A DNA stretch of 64,000 bases. It comes from Oasisia sp. SBJ-2009 (taxonomy: Eukaryota > Annelida > Polychaeta > Sabellida > Siboglinidae). Positions 27,101 through 42,100 of this stretch are shown here, piece after piece (within the stretch, counting starts at the first letter, position 1; every line of letters starts with the position of its first letter). A model generated the notes under the pieces. The model was not told where the DNA came from. It did no database searches and saw only the letters and a program-made list of their open reading frames with translations. The stretch is from positions 22,667,082 through 22,731,081 of the forward strand of contig OZ024866.1 in NCBI GenBank assembly GCA_964017155.1, given 5' to 3'. The position numbers were made by a program, and so were the translations under genes.

Positions 27101-30100
27101 GTTAAATGAATGTTTGTTGTATAGATAGCTAAATGTGATAATGAAGGTATTTCAGTTGATGGGTATCTGATCAGCGGCATTGTTTGTTTCTACGCGCTAA
27201 AATTCCTTTGGTTTGTTTTTCTTTTCTGCTGTGCGTGGATACGTAAGTTTTCGTACATCTTTAAGTGTCATAGTATACATATGTATATTGACGTGAATTG
27301 GACTGATTTTATTTCTTTTATAATTGATAGGAATATAAATTGTGCATATTCTACCAATTGAACAGTTGGCGATACACCCGTTTGTTGATACTTCGCAATT
27401 CCAGTTGACGGAGGATGGACAGCGTGGACAGAGTGGGTGGCGTGTTCTGTGACATGTGGGACAGGGACCCAACAGAGAAGTCATGCGTGTACCAACCCAC
27501 CGCCTTCAAATGGAGGTGTCATTTGTTCTGGCCCTCCAACTGAATCGCAACCATGTGAAGCAGCTCCTTGTCCAAGTATGTGCACGTTAAAAGGAACGTT
27601 TGTATATTGTTCACTGCTTCAAACCAAAGTTTTCCTATTGTGTATGAGGTATGTCTTCAGTAATACGCGCATTCCAGGAATATTTCAAAACGTAAAATGT
27701 ATACTCTCATGATATCTCAGTAAGATAACAATGTCATCAGAATTCGTAACTCTGAATAAAAATACTGATGCCTCAAAATACAATTTAATCCATCAATTCT
27801 TGATACAGAGTGGTTAGATAGAACGTAAGCTTTCCAAACACATCTCATTGAAGAAGACGAATGGCTGAAATGTTATTGGAATGTTCTATGAAAATATATC
27901 GTGACGTGAATTCAAGTATTGTCTCTCTTGAAAATGTTCGCGCAAATGAGAAATAGTGTATAGCAAATCTGTTTTTATTAATGACAAAAAGGAAAACCAC
28001 TGAATAGAATATGAAATTTCACACATCGAAAACAAACGTTGTGGACGTTTGGGGACAAATGAATATTTATTAATTTGCACGTTTTCTGTTTTGTTGTATG
28101 TAGGTAAGAGTGCTTCAGTATCTATGTTTTGTTTATTTGAGTGTAAGCGAGTTTGAAAGAGTGTGGGTGTTTGGAGAGAAATTTGACAGGCAATGTTTCT
28201 GTTAACGTTGATTACTCATTTCTTACTATGCATTTAAATATTCTTGGTTTGTTTTTCTTTTCTCAAATGTATATACGTATGTATGTTACTTTACGTGTGT
28301 ACCTTTACGTTAAATGAATGTTTGTTGTATAGATAGCTAAATGTGATAATGAAGGTATTTCAGTTGATGGGTATCTGATCAGCGGCATTGTTTGTTTCTA
28401 CGCACTAAGATTACTTTGGTTTGTTTTTCTTTTCTGCTGTGCGTGGATACGTACGTCTTTAAGTGTCATAGTATACATATGTATATTGACGTGAATTGGA
28501 CTGATTTTATTTCTTTTATGATTGATAGGAATATAAATTGTGTATATTCTACCAATTGAACAGTTGGCGATACACCCGTTTGTTGATACTTCGCAATTCC
28601 AGTTGACGGAGGATGGACAGCGTGGACAGAGTGGGTGGCGTGTTCTGTGACATGTGGGACAGGGACCCAACAGAGAAGTCATGCGTGTACCAACCCACCG
28701 CCTTCAAATGGAGGTGTCATTTGTTCTGGCCCTCCAACTGAATCGCAACCATGTGAAGCAGCTCCTTGTCCAAGTATGTGTTCGTTAAAAGGAACGTTTG
28801 TATATTGTTCACTGCTTCAAACCAAAGTTTTCCTATTGTGTATGAGGTATGTCTTCAGTAATACGCGCATTCCAGGAATACTTCAAAACGTAAAATGTAT
28901 ACTCTCATGATATCTCAGTAAGATAACAATGTCATCAGAATTCGTAACTGTGAATAAAAATACTGATGCCTCAAAATACAATTTAATCCATCAATTCTTG
29001 ATACAGAGTGGTTATATAGAATGTAAGCTTTCCAAACACATCTCATTGAAGAAGACGAAAGGCTGAAATGTTATTGGAATGGTCTATGAAGATATATCGT
29101 GACGTGAATTCAAGTATTGTCTCTCTTGAAAATGTTCGCGCAAATGACACATAGTGCATAGCAAATCTGTTTTTATTAATGACAAAAAGGAAAACCACTG
29201 AATAGAATATGAAATTACACACATCGAAAACAAACGTTGTGGACGTTTGGGGACGAATGAATATTTATTAATTTGCACATTTTCTGTTTTGTTGTATGTA
29301 GGTAAGAGTGCTTCAGTATCTATGTTTTGTTTATTTGAGTGTAAGCGAGTTTGAAGGAGTGTGGGTGTTTGGAGAGAAATTTGACAGGCAATGTTTCTGT
29401 TAACGTTGATTACTCATTTCTTACTATGCATTTGAATATTCTTGGTTTGTTTTGCTTTTCTCAAATGTATATACGTAGGTATGTTACTTTACGTGTGTAC
29501 CTTTACGTTAAATGAATGTTTGTTGTATAGATAGCTAAATGTGATAATGAAGGTATTTCAGTTGATGGGTATCTGATCAGCGGCATTGTTTGTTTCTAAG
29601 CACTAAAATTCCTTTGGTTTGTTTTTCTTTTCTGCTGTGCGTGGATACGTAAGTTTTCGTACATCTTTAAGTGTCATAGTATACATATGTATATTGACGT
29701 GAATTGGACTGATTTTATTTCTTTTATAATTGATAGGAATATAAATTGTGCATATTCTACCAATTGAACAGTTGGCGATACACCCGTTTGTTGATACTTC
29801 GCAATTCCAGTTGACGGAGGATGGACAGCGTGGACAGAGTGGGTGGCGTGTTCTGTGACATGTGGGACAGGGACCCAACAGAGAAGTCATGCGTGTACCA
29901 ACCCACCGCCTTCAAATGGAGGTGTCATTTGTTCTGGCCCTCCAACTGAATCGCAACCATGTGAAGCAGCTCCTTGTCCAAGTATGTGTTCGTTAAAAGG
30001 AACGTTTGTATATTGTTCACTGCTTCAAACCAAAGTTTTCCTATTGTGTATGAGGTATGTCTTCAGTAATACGCGCATTCCAGGAATACTTCAAAACGTA

Positions 30101-33100
30101 AAATGTATACTCTCATGATATCTTAGTAAGATAACAATGTCATCAGAATTCGTAACTGTGAATAAAAATACTGATGCCTCAAAATACAATTTAATCCATC
30201 AATTCTTGATACAGAGTGGTTATATAGAACGTAAGCTTTCCAAACACATCTCATTGAAGAAGACGAAAGGCTGAAATGTTATTGGAATGTTCTATGAAGA
30301 TATATCGTGACGTGAATTAAAGTATTGTCTCTCTTGAAAATGTTCGCGCAAATGACACATAGTGCATAGCAAATCTGTTTTTATTAATGACAAAAAGGAA
30401 AACCACTGAATAGAATATGAAATTACACACATCGAAAACAAACGTTGTGGACGTTTGGGGACGAATGAATATGTATTAATTTGCACATTTTCTGTTTTGT
30501 TTTATGTAGGTAAGAGTGCTTCAGTATCTATGTTTTGTTTATTTGAGTGTAAGCGAGTTTGAAGGAGTGTGGGTGTTTGGAGAGAAATTTGACAGGCAAT
30601 GTTTCTGTTAACGTTGATTACTCATTTCTTACTATGCATTTGAATATTCTTGGTTTGTTTTGCTTTTCTCAAATGTATATACGTAGGTATGTTACTTTAC
30701 GTGTGTACCTTTACGTTAAATGAATGTTTGTTGTATAGATAGCTAAATGTGATAATGAAGGTATTTCAATTGATGGGTATCTGATCAGCGGCATTGTTTG
30801 TTTCTACGCACTAAAATTCCTTTGGTTTGTTTTTCTTTTCTGCTGTGCGTGGATACGTAAGTTTTCGTACATCTTTAAGTGTCATAGTATACATATGTAT
30901 ATTGACGTGAATTGGACTGATTTTATTTCTTTTATGATTGATAGGAATATAAATTGTGCATATTCTACCAATTGAACAGTTGGCGATACACCCGTTTGTT
31001 GATACTTCGCAATTCCAGTTGACGGAGGATGGACAGCGTGGACAGAGTGGGTGGCGTGTTCTGTGACATGTGGGACAGGGACCCAACAGAGAAGTCATGC
31101 GTGTACCAACCCACCGCCTTCAAATGGAGGTGTCATTTGTTCTGGCCCTCCAACTGAATCGCAACCATGTGAAGCAGCTCCTTGTCCAAGTATGTGTACG
31201 TTAAAAGGAACGTTTGTATATTGTTCACTGCTTCAAACCAAAGTTTTCCTATTGTGTACGAGGTATGTCTTCAGTAATACGCGCATTCCAGGAATACTTC
31301 AAAACGTAAAATGTATACTCTCATGATATCTCAGTAAGATAACAATGTCATCAGAATTCGTAACTATGAATAAAAATACTGATGCCTCAAAATACAATTT
31401 AATCCATCAATTCTTGATACAGGGTGGTTAGATAGAACGTAAGCTTTCCAAACACATCTCATTGAAGAAGACGAATGGCTGAAATGTTATTGGAATGTTC
31501 TATGAAGATATATCGTGACGTGAATTCAAGTATTGTCTCTCTTGAAAATGTTCGCGCAAATGACACATAGTGTATAGCAAATCTGTTTTTATTAATGACA
31601 AAAAGGAAAACCACTGAATAGAATATGAAATTACACACATCGAAAACAAACGTTGTGGACGTTTGGGGACGAATGAATATTGATTAATTTGCACATTTTC
31701 TGTTTTATTGTATGTAGGTAAGAGTGCTTCAGTATCTATGTTTTGTTTATTTGAGTGTAAGCGAGTTTGAAGGAGTGTGGGTGTTTGGAGAGAAATTTGA
31801 CAGGCAATGTTTCTGTTAGCGTTGATTACTCATTTCTTACTATGCATTTGAATATTCTTGGCTTGTTTTGCTTTTCTTAAATGTATATACGTAGGTATGT
31901 TACTTTACGTGTGTACCTTTACGTTAAATGAATGTTTGTTGTATAGATAGCTAAATGTGATAATGAAGGTATTTCAATTGATGGGTATCTGATCAGCGGC
32001 ATTGTTTGTTTCTACGCACTAAAATTCCTTTGGTTTGTTTTTCTTTTCTGCTGTGCGTGGATACGTAAGTTTTCGTACATCTTTAAGTGTCATAGTATAC
32101 ATATGTATATTGACGTGAATTGGACTGATTTTATTTCTTTTATGATTGATAGGAATATAAATTGTGCATATTCTACCAATTGAACAGTTGGCGATACACC
32201 CGTTTGTTGATACTTCGCAATTCCAGTTGACGGAGGATGGACAGCGTGGACAGAGTGGGTGGCGTGTTCTGTGACATGTGGGACAGGGACCCAACAGAGA
32301 AGTCATGCGTGTACCAACCCACCGCCTTCAAATGGAGGTGTCATTTGTTCTGGCCCTCCAACTGAATCACAACCATGTGAAGCAGCTCCTTGTCCAAGTA
32401 TGTGTACGTTAAAAGGAACGTTTGTATATTGTTCACTCCTTCAAACCAAAGTTTTCCTATTGTGTATGAGGTATGTCTTCAGTAATACGCGCTTTCCAGG
32501 AATACTTCAAAACGTAAAATGTATACTCTCATGATATCTCAGTAAGATAACAATGTCATCAGAATTCGTAACTATGAATAAAAATACTGATGCTTCAAAA
32601 TACAATTTAATCCATCAATTCTTGATACAGAGTGGTTAGATAGAACGTAAGCTTTCCAAACACATCTCATTGAAGAAGACGAATGGCTGAAATGTTATTG
32701 GAATGTTCTATGAAGATATATCGTGACGTGAATTCAAGTATTGTCTCTCTTGAAAATGTTCGCGCAAATGAGAAATAGTGTGTAGCAAATCTGTTTTTAT
32801 TAATGACAAAAAGGAAAACCATTGAATAGAATATGAAATTACACACATCGAAAACAAACGTTGTGGACGTTTGGGGACAAATGAATATTTATTAATTTGC
32901 ATGTTTTCTGTTTTGTTGTATGTACGTAAAAGTGTTTCAGTATCTATGTTTTGTTTATTTGAGTGCAAGCGAGTTTGAAAGAGTGTGGGTGTTTGGAGAG
33001 AAATTTGACAGGCAATGTTTCTGTTAACGTTGATTACTCATTTCTTACTATGCATTTAAATATTCTTGGTTTGTTTTTCTTTTCTCAAATGTATATACGT

Positions 33101-36100
33101 ATGTATGTTACTTTACGTGTGTACCTTTACGTTAAATGAATGTTTGTTGTATAGATAGCTAAAGGTGATAATGAAGGTATTTCAGTTGATGGGTATCTGA
33201 TCAGCGGCATTGTTTGTTTCTACGCACTAAGATTACTTTGGTTTGTTTTTCTTTTCTGCTGTGCGTGGATACGTACGTCTTTAAGTGTCATAGTATACAT
33301 ATGTATATTGACGTGAATTGGACTTATTTTATTTCTTTTATGATTGATAGGAATATAAATTGTGTATATTCTACCAATTGAACAGTTGGCGATACACCCG
33401 TTTGTTGATACTTCGCAATTGCAGTTGACGGAGGATGGACAGCGTGGACAGAGTGGGTGGCGTGTTCTGTGACATGTGGGACAGGGACCCAACAGAGAAG
33501 TCATGCGTGTACCAACCCACCGCCTTCAAATGGAGGTGTCATTTGTTCTGGCCCTCCAACTGAATCGCAACCATGTGAAGCAGCTCCTTGTCCAAGTATG
33601 TGTACGTTAAAAGGAACGTTTGTATATTGTTCACTGCTTCAAACCAAAGTTTTCCTATTGTGTATGAGGTATGTCTTCAGTAATACGCGCATTCCAGGAA
33701 TACTTCAAAACGTAAAATGTATACTCTCATGATATCTCAGTAAGATAACAATGTCATCAGAATTCGTAACTCTGAATAAAAATACTGATGCCTCAAAATA
33801 CAATTTAATCCATCAATTCTTGATACAGAGTGGTTAGATAGAACGTAAGCTTTCCAAACACATCTCATTGAAGAAGACGAATGGCTGAAATGTTATTGGA
33901 ATGTTCTATGAAAATATATCGTGACGTGAATTCAAGTATTGTCTCTCTTGAAAATGTTCGCGCAAATGAGAAATAGTGTATAGCAAATCTGTTTTTATTA
34001 ATGACAAAAAGGAAAACCACTGAATAGAATATGAAATTTCACACATCGAAAACAAACGTTGTGGACGTTTGGGGACAAATGAATATTTATTAATTTGCAC
34101 GTTTTCTGTTTTGTTGTATGTAGGTAAGAGTGCTTCAGTATCTATGTTTTGTTTATTTGAGTGTAAGCGAGTTTGAAAGAGTGTGGGTGTTTGGAGAGAA
34201 ATTTGACAGGCAATGTTTCTGTTAACGTTGATTACTCATTTCTTACTATGCATTTAAATATTCTTGGTTTGTTTTTCTTTTCTCAAATGTATATACGTAT
34301 GTATGTTACTTTACGTGTGTACCTTTACGTTAAATGAATGTTTGTTGTATAGATAGCTAAATGTGATAATGAAGGTATTTCAGTTGATGGGTATCTGATC
34401 AGCGGCATTGTTTGTTTCTACGCACTAAAATTCCTTTGGTTTGTTTTTCTTTTCTGCTGTGCGTGGATACGTAAGTTTTCGTACATCTTTAAGTGTCATA
34501 GTATACATATGTATATTGACGTGAATTGGACTGATTTTATTTCTTTTATGATTGATAGGAATATAAATTGTGCATATTCTACCAATTGAACAGTTGGCGA
34601 TACACCCGTTTGTTGATACTTCGCAATTCCAGTTGACGGAGGATGGACAGCGTGGACAGAGTGGGTGGCGTGTTCTGTGACATGTGGGACAGGGACCCAA
34701 CAGAGAAGTCATGCGTGTACCAACCCACCGCCTTCAAATGGAGGTGTCATTTGTTCTGGCCCTCCAACTGAATCACAACCATGTGAAGCAGCTCCTTGTC
34801 CAAGTATGTGTACGTTAAAAGGAACGTTTGTATATTGTTCACTGCTTCAAACCAAAGTTTTCCTATTGTGTATGAGGTATGTCTTCAGTAATACGCGCAT
34901 TCCAGGAATACTTCAAAACGTAAAATGTATACTCTCATGATATCTCAGTAAGATAACAATGTCATCAGAATTCGTAACTATGAATAAAAATACTGATGCT
35001 TCAAAATACAATTTAATCCATCAATTCTTGATACAGAGTGGTTAGATAGAACGTAAGCTTTCCAAACACATCTCATTGAAGAAGACGAATGGCTGAAATG
35101 TTATTGGAATGTTCTATGAAGATATATCGTGACGTGAATTCAAGTATTGTCTCTCTTGAAAATGTTCGCGCAAATGAGAAATAGTGTATTGCAAATCTGT
35201 TTTTATTAATGACAAAAAGGAAAACCATTGAATAGAATATGAAATTACACACATCGAAAACAAACGTTGTGGACGTTTGGGGACAAATGAATATTTATTA
35301 ATTTGCACGTTTTGTGTTTTGTTGTATGTACGTAAAAGTGTTTCAGTATCTATGTTTTGTTTATTTGAGTGCAAGCGAGTTTGAAAGAGTGTGGGTGTTT
35401 GGAGAGAAATTTGACAGGCAATGTTTCTGTTAACGTTGATTACTCATTTCTTACTATGCATTTAAATATTCTTGGTTTGTTTTTCTTTTCTCAAATGTAT
35501 ATACGTATGTATGTTACTTTACGTGTGTACCTTTACGTTAAATGAATGTTTGTTGTATAGATAGCTAAAGGTGATAATGAAGGTATTTCAGTTGATGGGT
35601 ATCTGATCAGCGGCATTGTTTGTTTCTACGCACTAAGATTATTTTGGTTTGTTTTTCTTTTCTGCTGTGCGTGGATACGTACGTTTGCGTACGTCTTTAA
35701 GTGTCATAGTATACATATGTATATTGACGTGAATTGGACTCATTTTATTTCTTTTATGATTGATAGGAATATAAATTGTGTATATTCTACCAATTGAACA
35801 GTTGGCGATACACCCGTTTGTTGATACTTCGCAATTGCAGTTGACGGAGGATGGACAGCGTGGACAGAGTGGGTGGCGTGTTCTGTGACATGTGGGACAG
35901 GGACCCAACAGAGAAGTCATGCGTGTACCAACCCACCGCCTTCAAATGGAGGTGTCATTTGTTCTGGCCCTCCAACTGAATCGCAACCATGTGAAGCAGC
36001 TCCTTGTCCAAGTATGTGTACGTTAAAAGGAACGTTTGTATATTGTTCACTGCTTCAAACCAAAGTTTTCCTATTGTGTACGAGGTATGTCTTCAGTAAT

Positions 36101-39100
36101 ACGCGCATTCCAGGAATACTTCAAAACGTAAAATGTATACTCTCATGATATCTCAGTAAGATAACAATGTCATCAGAATTCGTAACTATGAATAAAAATA
36201 CTGATGCCTCAAAATACAATTTAATCCATCAATTCTTGATACAGGGTGGTTAGATAGAACGTAAGCTTTCCAAACACATCTCATTGAAGAAGACGAATGG
36301 CTGAAATGTTATTGGAATGTTCTATGAAGATATATCGTGACGTGAATTCAAGTATTGTCTCTCTTGAAAATGTTCGCGCAAATGACACATAGTGTATAGC
36401 AAATCTGTTTTTATTAATGACAAAAATGAAAACCACTGAATAGAATATGAAATTACACACATCGAAAACAAACGTTGTGGACGTTTGGGGACGAATGAAT
36501 ATTGATTAATTTGCACATTTTCTGTTTTATTGTATGTAGGTAAGAGTGCTTCAGTATCTATGTTTTGTTTATTTGAGTGTAAGCGAGTTTGAAGGAGTGT
36601 GGGTGTTTGGAGAGAAATTTGACAGGCAATGTTTCTGTTAGCGTTGATTACTCATTTCTTACTATGCATTTGAATATTCTTGGCTTGTTTTGCTTTTCTC
36701 AAATGTATATACGTAGGTATGTTACTTTACGTGTGTACCTTTACGTTAAATGAATGTTTGTTGTATAGATAGCTAAATGTGATAATGAAGGTATTTCAAT
36801 TGATGGGTATCTGATCAGCGGCATTGTTTGTTTCTACGCACTAAAATTCCTTTGGTTTGTTTTTCTTTTCTGCTGTGCGTGGATACGTAAGTTTTCGTAC
36901 ATCTTTAAGTGTCATAGTATACATATGTATATTGACGTGAATTGGACTGATTTTATTTCTTTTATGATTGATAGGAATATAAATTGTGCATATTCTACCA
37001 ATTGAACAGTTGGCGATACACCCGTTTGTTGATACTTCGCAATTCCAGTTGACGGAGGATGGACAGCGTGGACAGAGTGGGTGGCGTGTTCTGTGACATG
37101 TGGGACAGGGACCCAACAGAGAAGTCATGCGTGTACCAACCCACCGCCTTCAAATGGAGGTGTCATTTGTTCTGGCCCTCCAACTGAATCACAACCATGT
37201 GAAGCAGCTCCTTGTCCAAGTATGTGTACGTTAAAAGGAACGTTTGTATATTGTTCACTGCTTCAAACCAAAGTTTTCCTATTGTGTATGAGGTATGTCT
37301 TCAGTAATACGCGCATTCCAGGAATACTTCAAAACGTAAAATGTATACTCTCATGATATCTCAGTAAGATAACAATGTCATCAGAATTCGTAACTATGAA
37401 TGAAAATACTGATGCTTCAAAATACAATTTAATCCATCAATTCTTGATACAGAGTGGTTAGATAGAACGTAAGCTTTCCAAACACATCTCATTGAAGAAG
37501 ACGAATGGCTGAAATGTTATTGGAATGTTCTATGAAGATATATCGTGACGTGAATTCAAGTATTGTCTCTCTTGAAAATGTTCGCGCAAATGAGAAATAG
37601 TGTATAGCAAATCTGTTTTTATTAATGACAAAAAGGAAAACCACTGAATAGAATATGAAATTTCACACATCGAAAACAAACGTTGTGGACGTTTGGGGAC
37701 AAATGAATATTTATTAATTTGCACGTTTTCTGTTTTGTTGTATGTAGGTAAGAGTGCTTCAGTATCTATGTTTTGTTTATTTTTGAGTGTAAGCGAGTTT
37801 GAAAGAGTGTGGGTGTTTGGAGAGAAATTTGACAGGCAATGTTTCTGTTAACGTTGATTACTCATTTCTTACTATGCATTTAAATATTCTTGGTTTGTTT
37901 TTCTTTTCTCAAATGTATATACGTATGTATGTTACTTTACGTGTGTACCTTTACGTTAAATGAATGTTTGTTGTATAGATAGCTAAATGTGATAATGAAG
38001 GTATTTCAGTTGATGGGTATCTGATCAGCGGCATTGTTTGTTTCTACGCACTAAGATTACTTTGGTTTGTTTTTCTTTTCTGCTGTGCGTGGATACGTAC
38101 GTCTTTAAGTGTCATAGTATACATATGTATATTGACGTGAATTGGACTGATTTTATTTCTTTTATGATTGATAGGAATATAAATTGTGTATATTCTACCA
38201 ATTGAACAGTTGGCGATACACCCGTTTGTTGATACTTCGCAATTCCAGTTGACGGAGGATGGACAGCGTGGACAGAGTGGGTGGCGTGTTCTGTGACATG
38301 TGGGACAGGGACCCAACAGAGAAGTCATGCGTGTACCAACCCACCGCCTTCAAATGGAGGTGTCATTTGTTCTGGCCCTCCAACTGAATCGCAACCATGT
38401 GAAGCAGCTCCTTGTCCAAGTATGTGTTCGTTAAAAGGAACGTTTGTATATTGTTCACTGCTTCAAACCAAAGTTTTCCTATTGTGTATGAGGTATGTCT
38501 TCAGTAATACGCGCATTCCAGGAATACTTCAAAACGTAAAATGTATACTCTCATGATATCTCAGTAAGATAACAATGTCATCAGAATTCGTAACTGTGAA
38601 TAAAAATACTGATGCCTCAAAATACAATTTAATCCATCAATTCTTGATACAGAGTGGTTATATAGAACGTAAGCTTTCCAAACACATCTCATTGAAGAAG
38701 ACGAAAGGCTGAAATGTTATTGGAATGTTCTATGAAGATATATCGTGACGTGAATTCAAGTATTGTCTCTCTTGAAAATGTTCGCGCAAATGACACATAG
38801 TGCATAGCAAATCTGTTTTTATTAATGACAAAAAGGAAAACCACTGAATAGAATATGAAATTACACACATCGAAAATAAACGTTGTGGACGTTTGGGGAC
38901 GAATGAATATTTATTAATTTGCACATTTTCTGTTTTGTTGTATGTAGGTAAGAGTGCTTCAGTATCTATGTTTTGTTTATTTGAGTGTAAGCGAGTTTGA
39001 AGGAGTGTGGGTGTTTGGAGAGAAATTTGACAGGCAATGTTTCTGTTAGCGTTGATTACTCATTTCTTACTATGCATTTGAATATTCTTGGCTTGTTTTG

Positions 39101-42100
39101 CTTTTCTCAAATGTATATACGTAGGTATGTTACTTTACGTGTTTACCTTTACGTTAAATGAATGTTTGTTGTATAGATAGCTAAATGTGATAATGAAGGT
39201 ATTTCAGTTGATGGGTATCTGATCAGCGGCATTGTTTGTTTCTACGCACTAAGATTACTTTGGTTTGTTTTTCTTTTCTGCTGTGCGTGGATACGTACGT
39301 CTTTAAGTGTCATAGTATACATATGTATATTGACGTGAATTGGACTGATTTTATTTCTTTTATGATTGATAGGAATATAAATTGTGCATATTCTACCAAT
39401 TGAACAGTTGGCGATACACCCGTTTGTTGATACTTCGCAATTCCAGTTGACGGAGGATGGACAGCGTGGACAGAGTGGGTGGCGTGTTCTGTGACATGTG
39501 GGACAGGGACCCAACAGAGAAGTCATGCGTGTACCAACCCACCGCCTTCAAATGGAGGTGTCATTTGTTCTGGCCCTCCAACTGAATCACAACCATGTGA
39601 AGCAGCTCCTTGTCCAAGTATGTGTACGTTAAAAGGAACGTTTGTATATTGTTCACTGCTTCAAACCAAAGTTTTCCTATTGTGTATGAGGTATGTCTTC
39701 AGTAATACGCGCATTCCAGGAATACTTCAAAACGTAAAATGTATACTCTCATGATATCTCAGTAAGATAACAATGTCATCAGAATTCGTAACTATGAATA
39801 AAAATACTGATGCTTCAAAATACAATTTAATCCATCAATTCTTGATACAGAGTGGTTAGATAGAACGTAAGCTTTCCAAACACATCTCATTGAAGAAGAC
39901 GAATGGCTGAAATGTTATTGGAATGTTCTATGAAGATATATCGTGACGTGAATTCAAGTATTGTCTCTCTTGAAAATGTTCGCGCAAATGAGAAATAGTG
40001 TATAGCAAATCTGTTTTTATTAATGACAAAAAGGAAAACCACTGAATAGAATATGAAATTTCACACATCGAAAACAAACGTTGTGGACGTTTGGGGACAA
40101 ATGAATATTTATTAATTTGCACGTTTTCTGTTTTGTTGTATGTAGGTAAGAGTGCTTCAGTATCTATGTTTTGTTTATTTTTGAGTGTAAGCGAGTTTGA
40201 AAGAGTGTGGGTGTTTGGAGAGAAATTTGACAGGCAATGTTTCTGTTAACGTTGATTACTCATTTCTTACTATGCATTTAAATATTCTTGGTTTGTTTTT
40301 CTTTTCTCAAATGTATATACGTATGTATGTTACTTTACGTGTGTACCTTTACGTTAAATGAATGTTTGTTGTATAGATAGCTAAATGTGATAATGAAGGT
40401 ATTTCAGTTGATGGGTATCTGATCAGCGGCATTGTTTGTTTCTACGCACTAAGATTACTTTGGTTTGTTTTTCTTTTCTGCTGTGCGTGGATACGTACGT
40501 CTTTAAGTGTCATAGTATACATATGTATATTGACGTGAATTGGACTGATTTTATTTCTTTTATGATTGATAGGAATATAAATTGTGTATATTCTACCAAT
40601 TGAACAGTTGGCGATACACCCGTTTGTTGATACTTCGCAATTCCAGTTGACGGAGGATGGACAGCGTGGACAGAGTGGGTGGCGTGTTCTGTGACATGTG
40701 GGACAGGGACCCAACAGAGAAGTCATGCGTGTACCAACCCACCGCCTTCAAATGGAGGTGTCATTTGTTCTGGCCCTCCAACTGAATCGCAACCATGTGA
40801 AGCAGCTCCTTGTCCAAGTATGTGTTCGTTAAAAGGAACGTTTGTATATTGTTCACTGCTTCAAACCAAAGTTTTCCTATTGTGTATGAGGTATGTCTTC
40901 AGTAATACGCGCATTCCAGGAATACTTCAAAACGTAAAATGTATACTCTCATGATATCTCAGTAAGATAACAATGTCATCAGAATTCGTAACTGTGAATA
41001 AAAATACTGATGCCTCAAAATACAATTTAATCCATCAATTCTTGATACAGAGTGGTTATATAGAACGTAAGCTTTCCAAACACATCTCATTGAAGAAGAC
41101 GAAAGGCTGAAATGTTATTGGAATGTTCTATGAAGATATATCGTGACGTGAATTCAAGTATTGTCTCTCTTGAAAATGTTCGCGCAAATGACACATAGTG
41201 CATAGCAAATCTGTTTTTATTAATGACAAAAAGGAAAACCACTGAATAGAATATGAAATTACACACATCGAAAATAAACGTTGTGGACGTTTGGGGACGA
41301 ATGAATATTTATTAATTTGCACATTTTCTGTTTTGTTGTATGTAGGTAAGAGTGCTTCAGTATCTATGTTTTGTTTATTTGAGTGTAAGCGAGTTTGAAG
41401 GAGTGTGGGTGTTTGGAGAGAAATTTGACAGGCAATGTTTCTGTTAGCGTTGATTACTCATTTCTTACTATGCATTTGAATATTCTTGGCTTGTTTTGCT
41501 TTTCTCAAATGTATATACGTAGGTATGTTACTTTACGTGTTTACCTTTACGTTAAATGAATGTTTGTTGTATAGATAGCTAAATGTGATAATGAAGGTAT
41601 TTCAATTGATGGGTATCTGATCAGCGGCATTGTTTGTTTCTACGCACTAAAATTCCTTTGGTTTGTTTTTCTTTTCTGCTGTGCGTGGATACGTAAGTTT
41701 TCGTACATCTTTAAGTGTCATAGTATACATATGTATATTGACGTGAATTGGACTGATTTTATTTCTTTTATGATTGATAGGAATATAAATTGTGCATATT
41801 CTACCAATTGAACAGTTGGCGATACACCCGTTTGTTGATACTTCGCAATTCCAGTTGACGGAGGATGGACAGCGTGGACAGAGTGGGTGGCGTGTTCTGT
41901 GACATGTGGGACAGGGACCCAACAGAGAAGTCATGCGTGTACCAACCCACCGCCTTCAAATGGAGGTGTCATTTGTTCTGGCCCTCCAACTGAATCACAA
42001 CCATGTGAAGCAGCTCCTTGTCCAAGTATGTGTACGTTAAAAGGAACGTTTGTATATTGTTCACTGCTTCAAACCAAAGTTTTCCTATTGTGTATGAGGT

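Larger units (their letters stand above)
22583..29810 (+). repeat. 7,228-bp higher-order repeat, copy 2 (E20-E25)
   Basis: Second copy of the six-unit block. It ends where the E25 intron stops matching the E19 intron (differences at 29,549 and 29,599). The next unit (E26) is a different type from E20. Confidence 0.9.
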
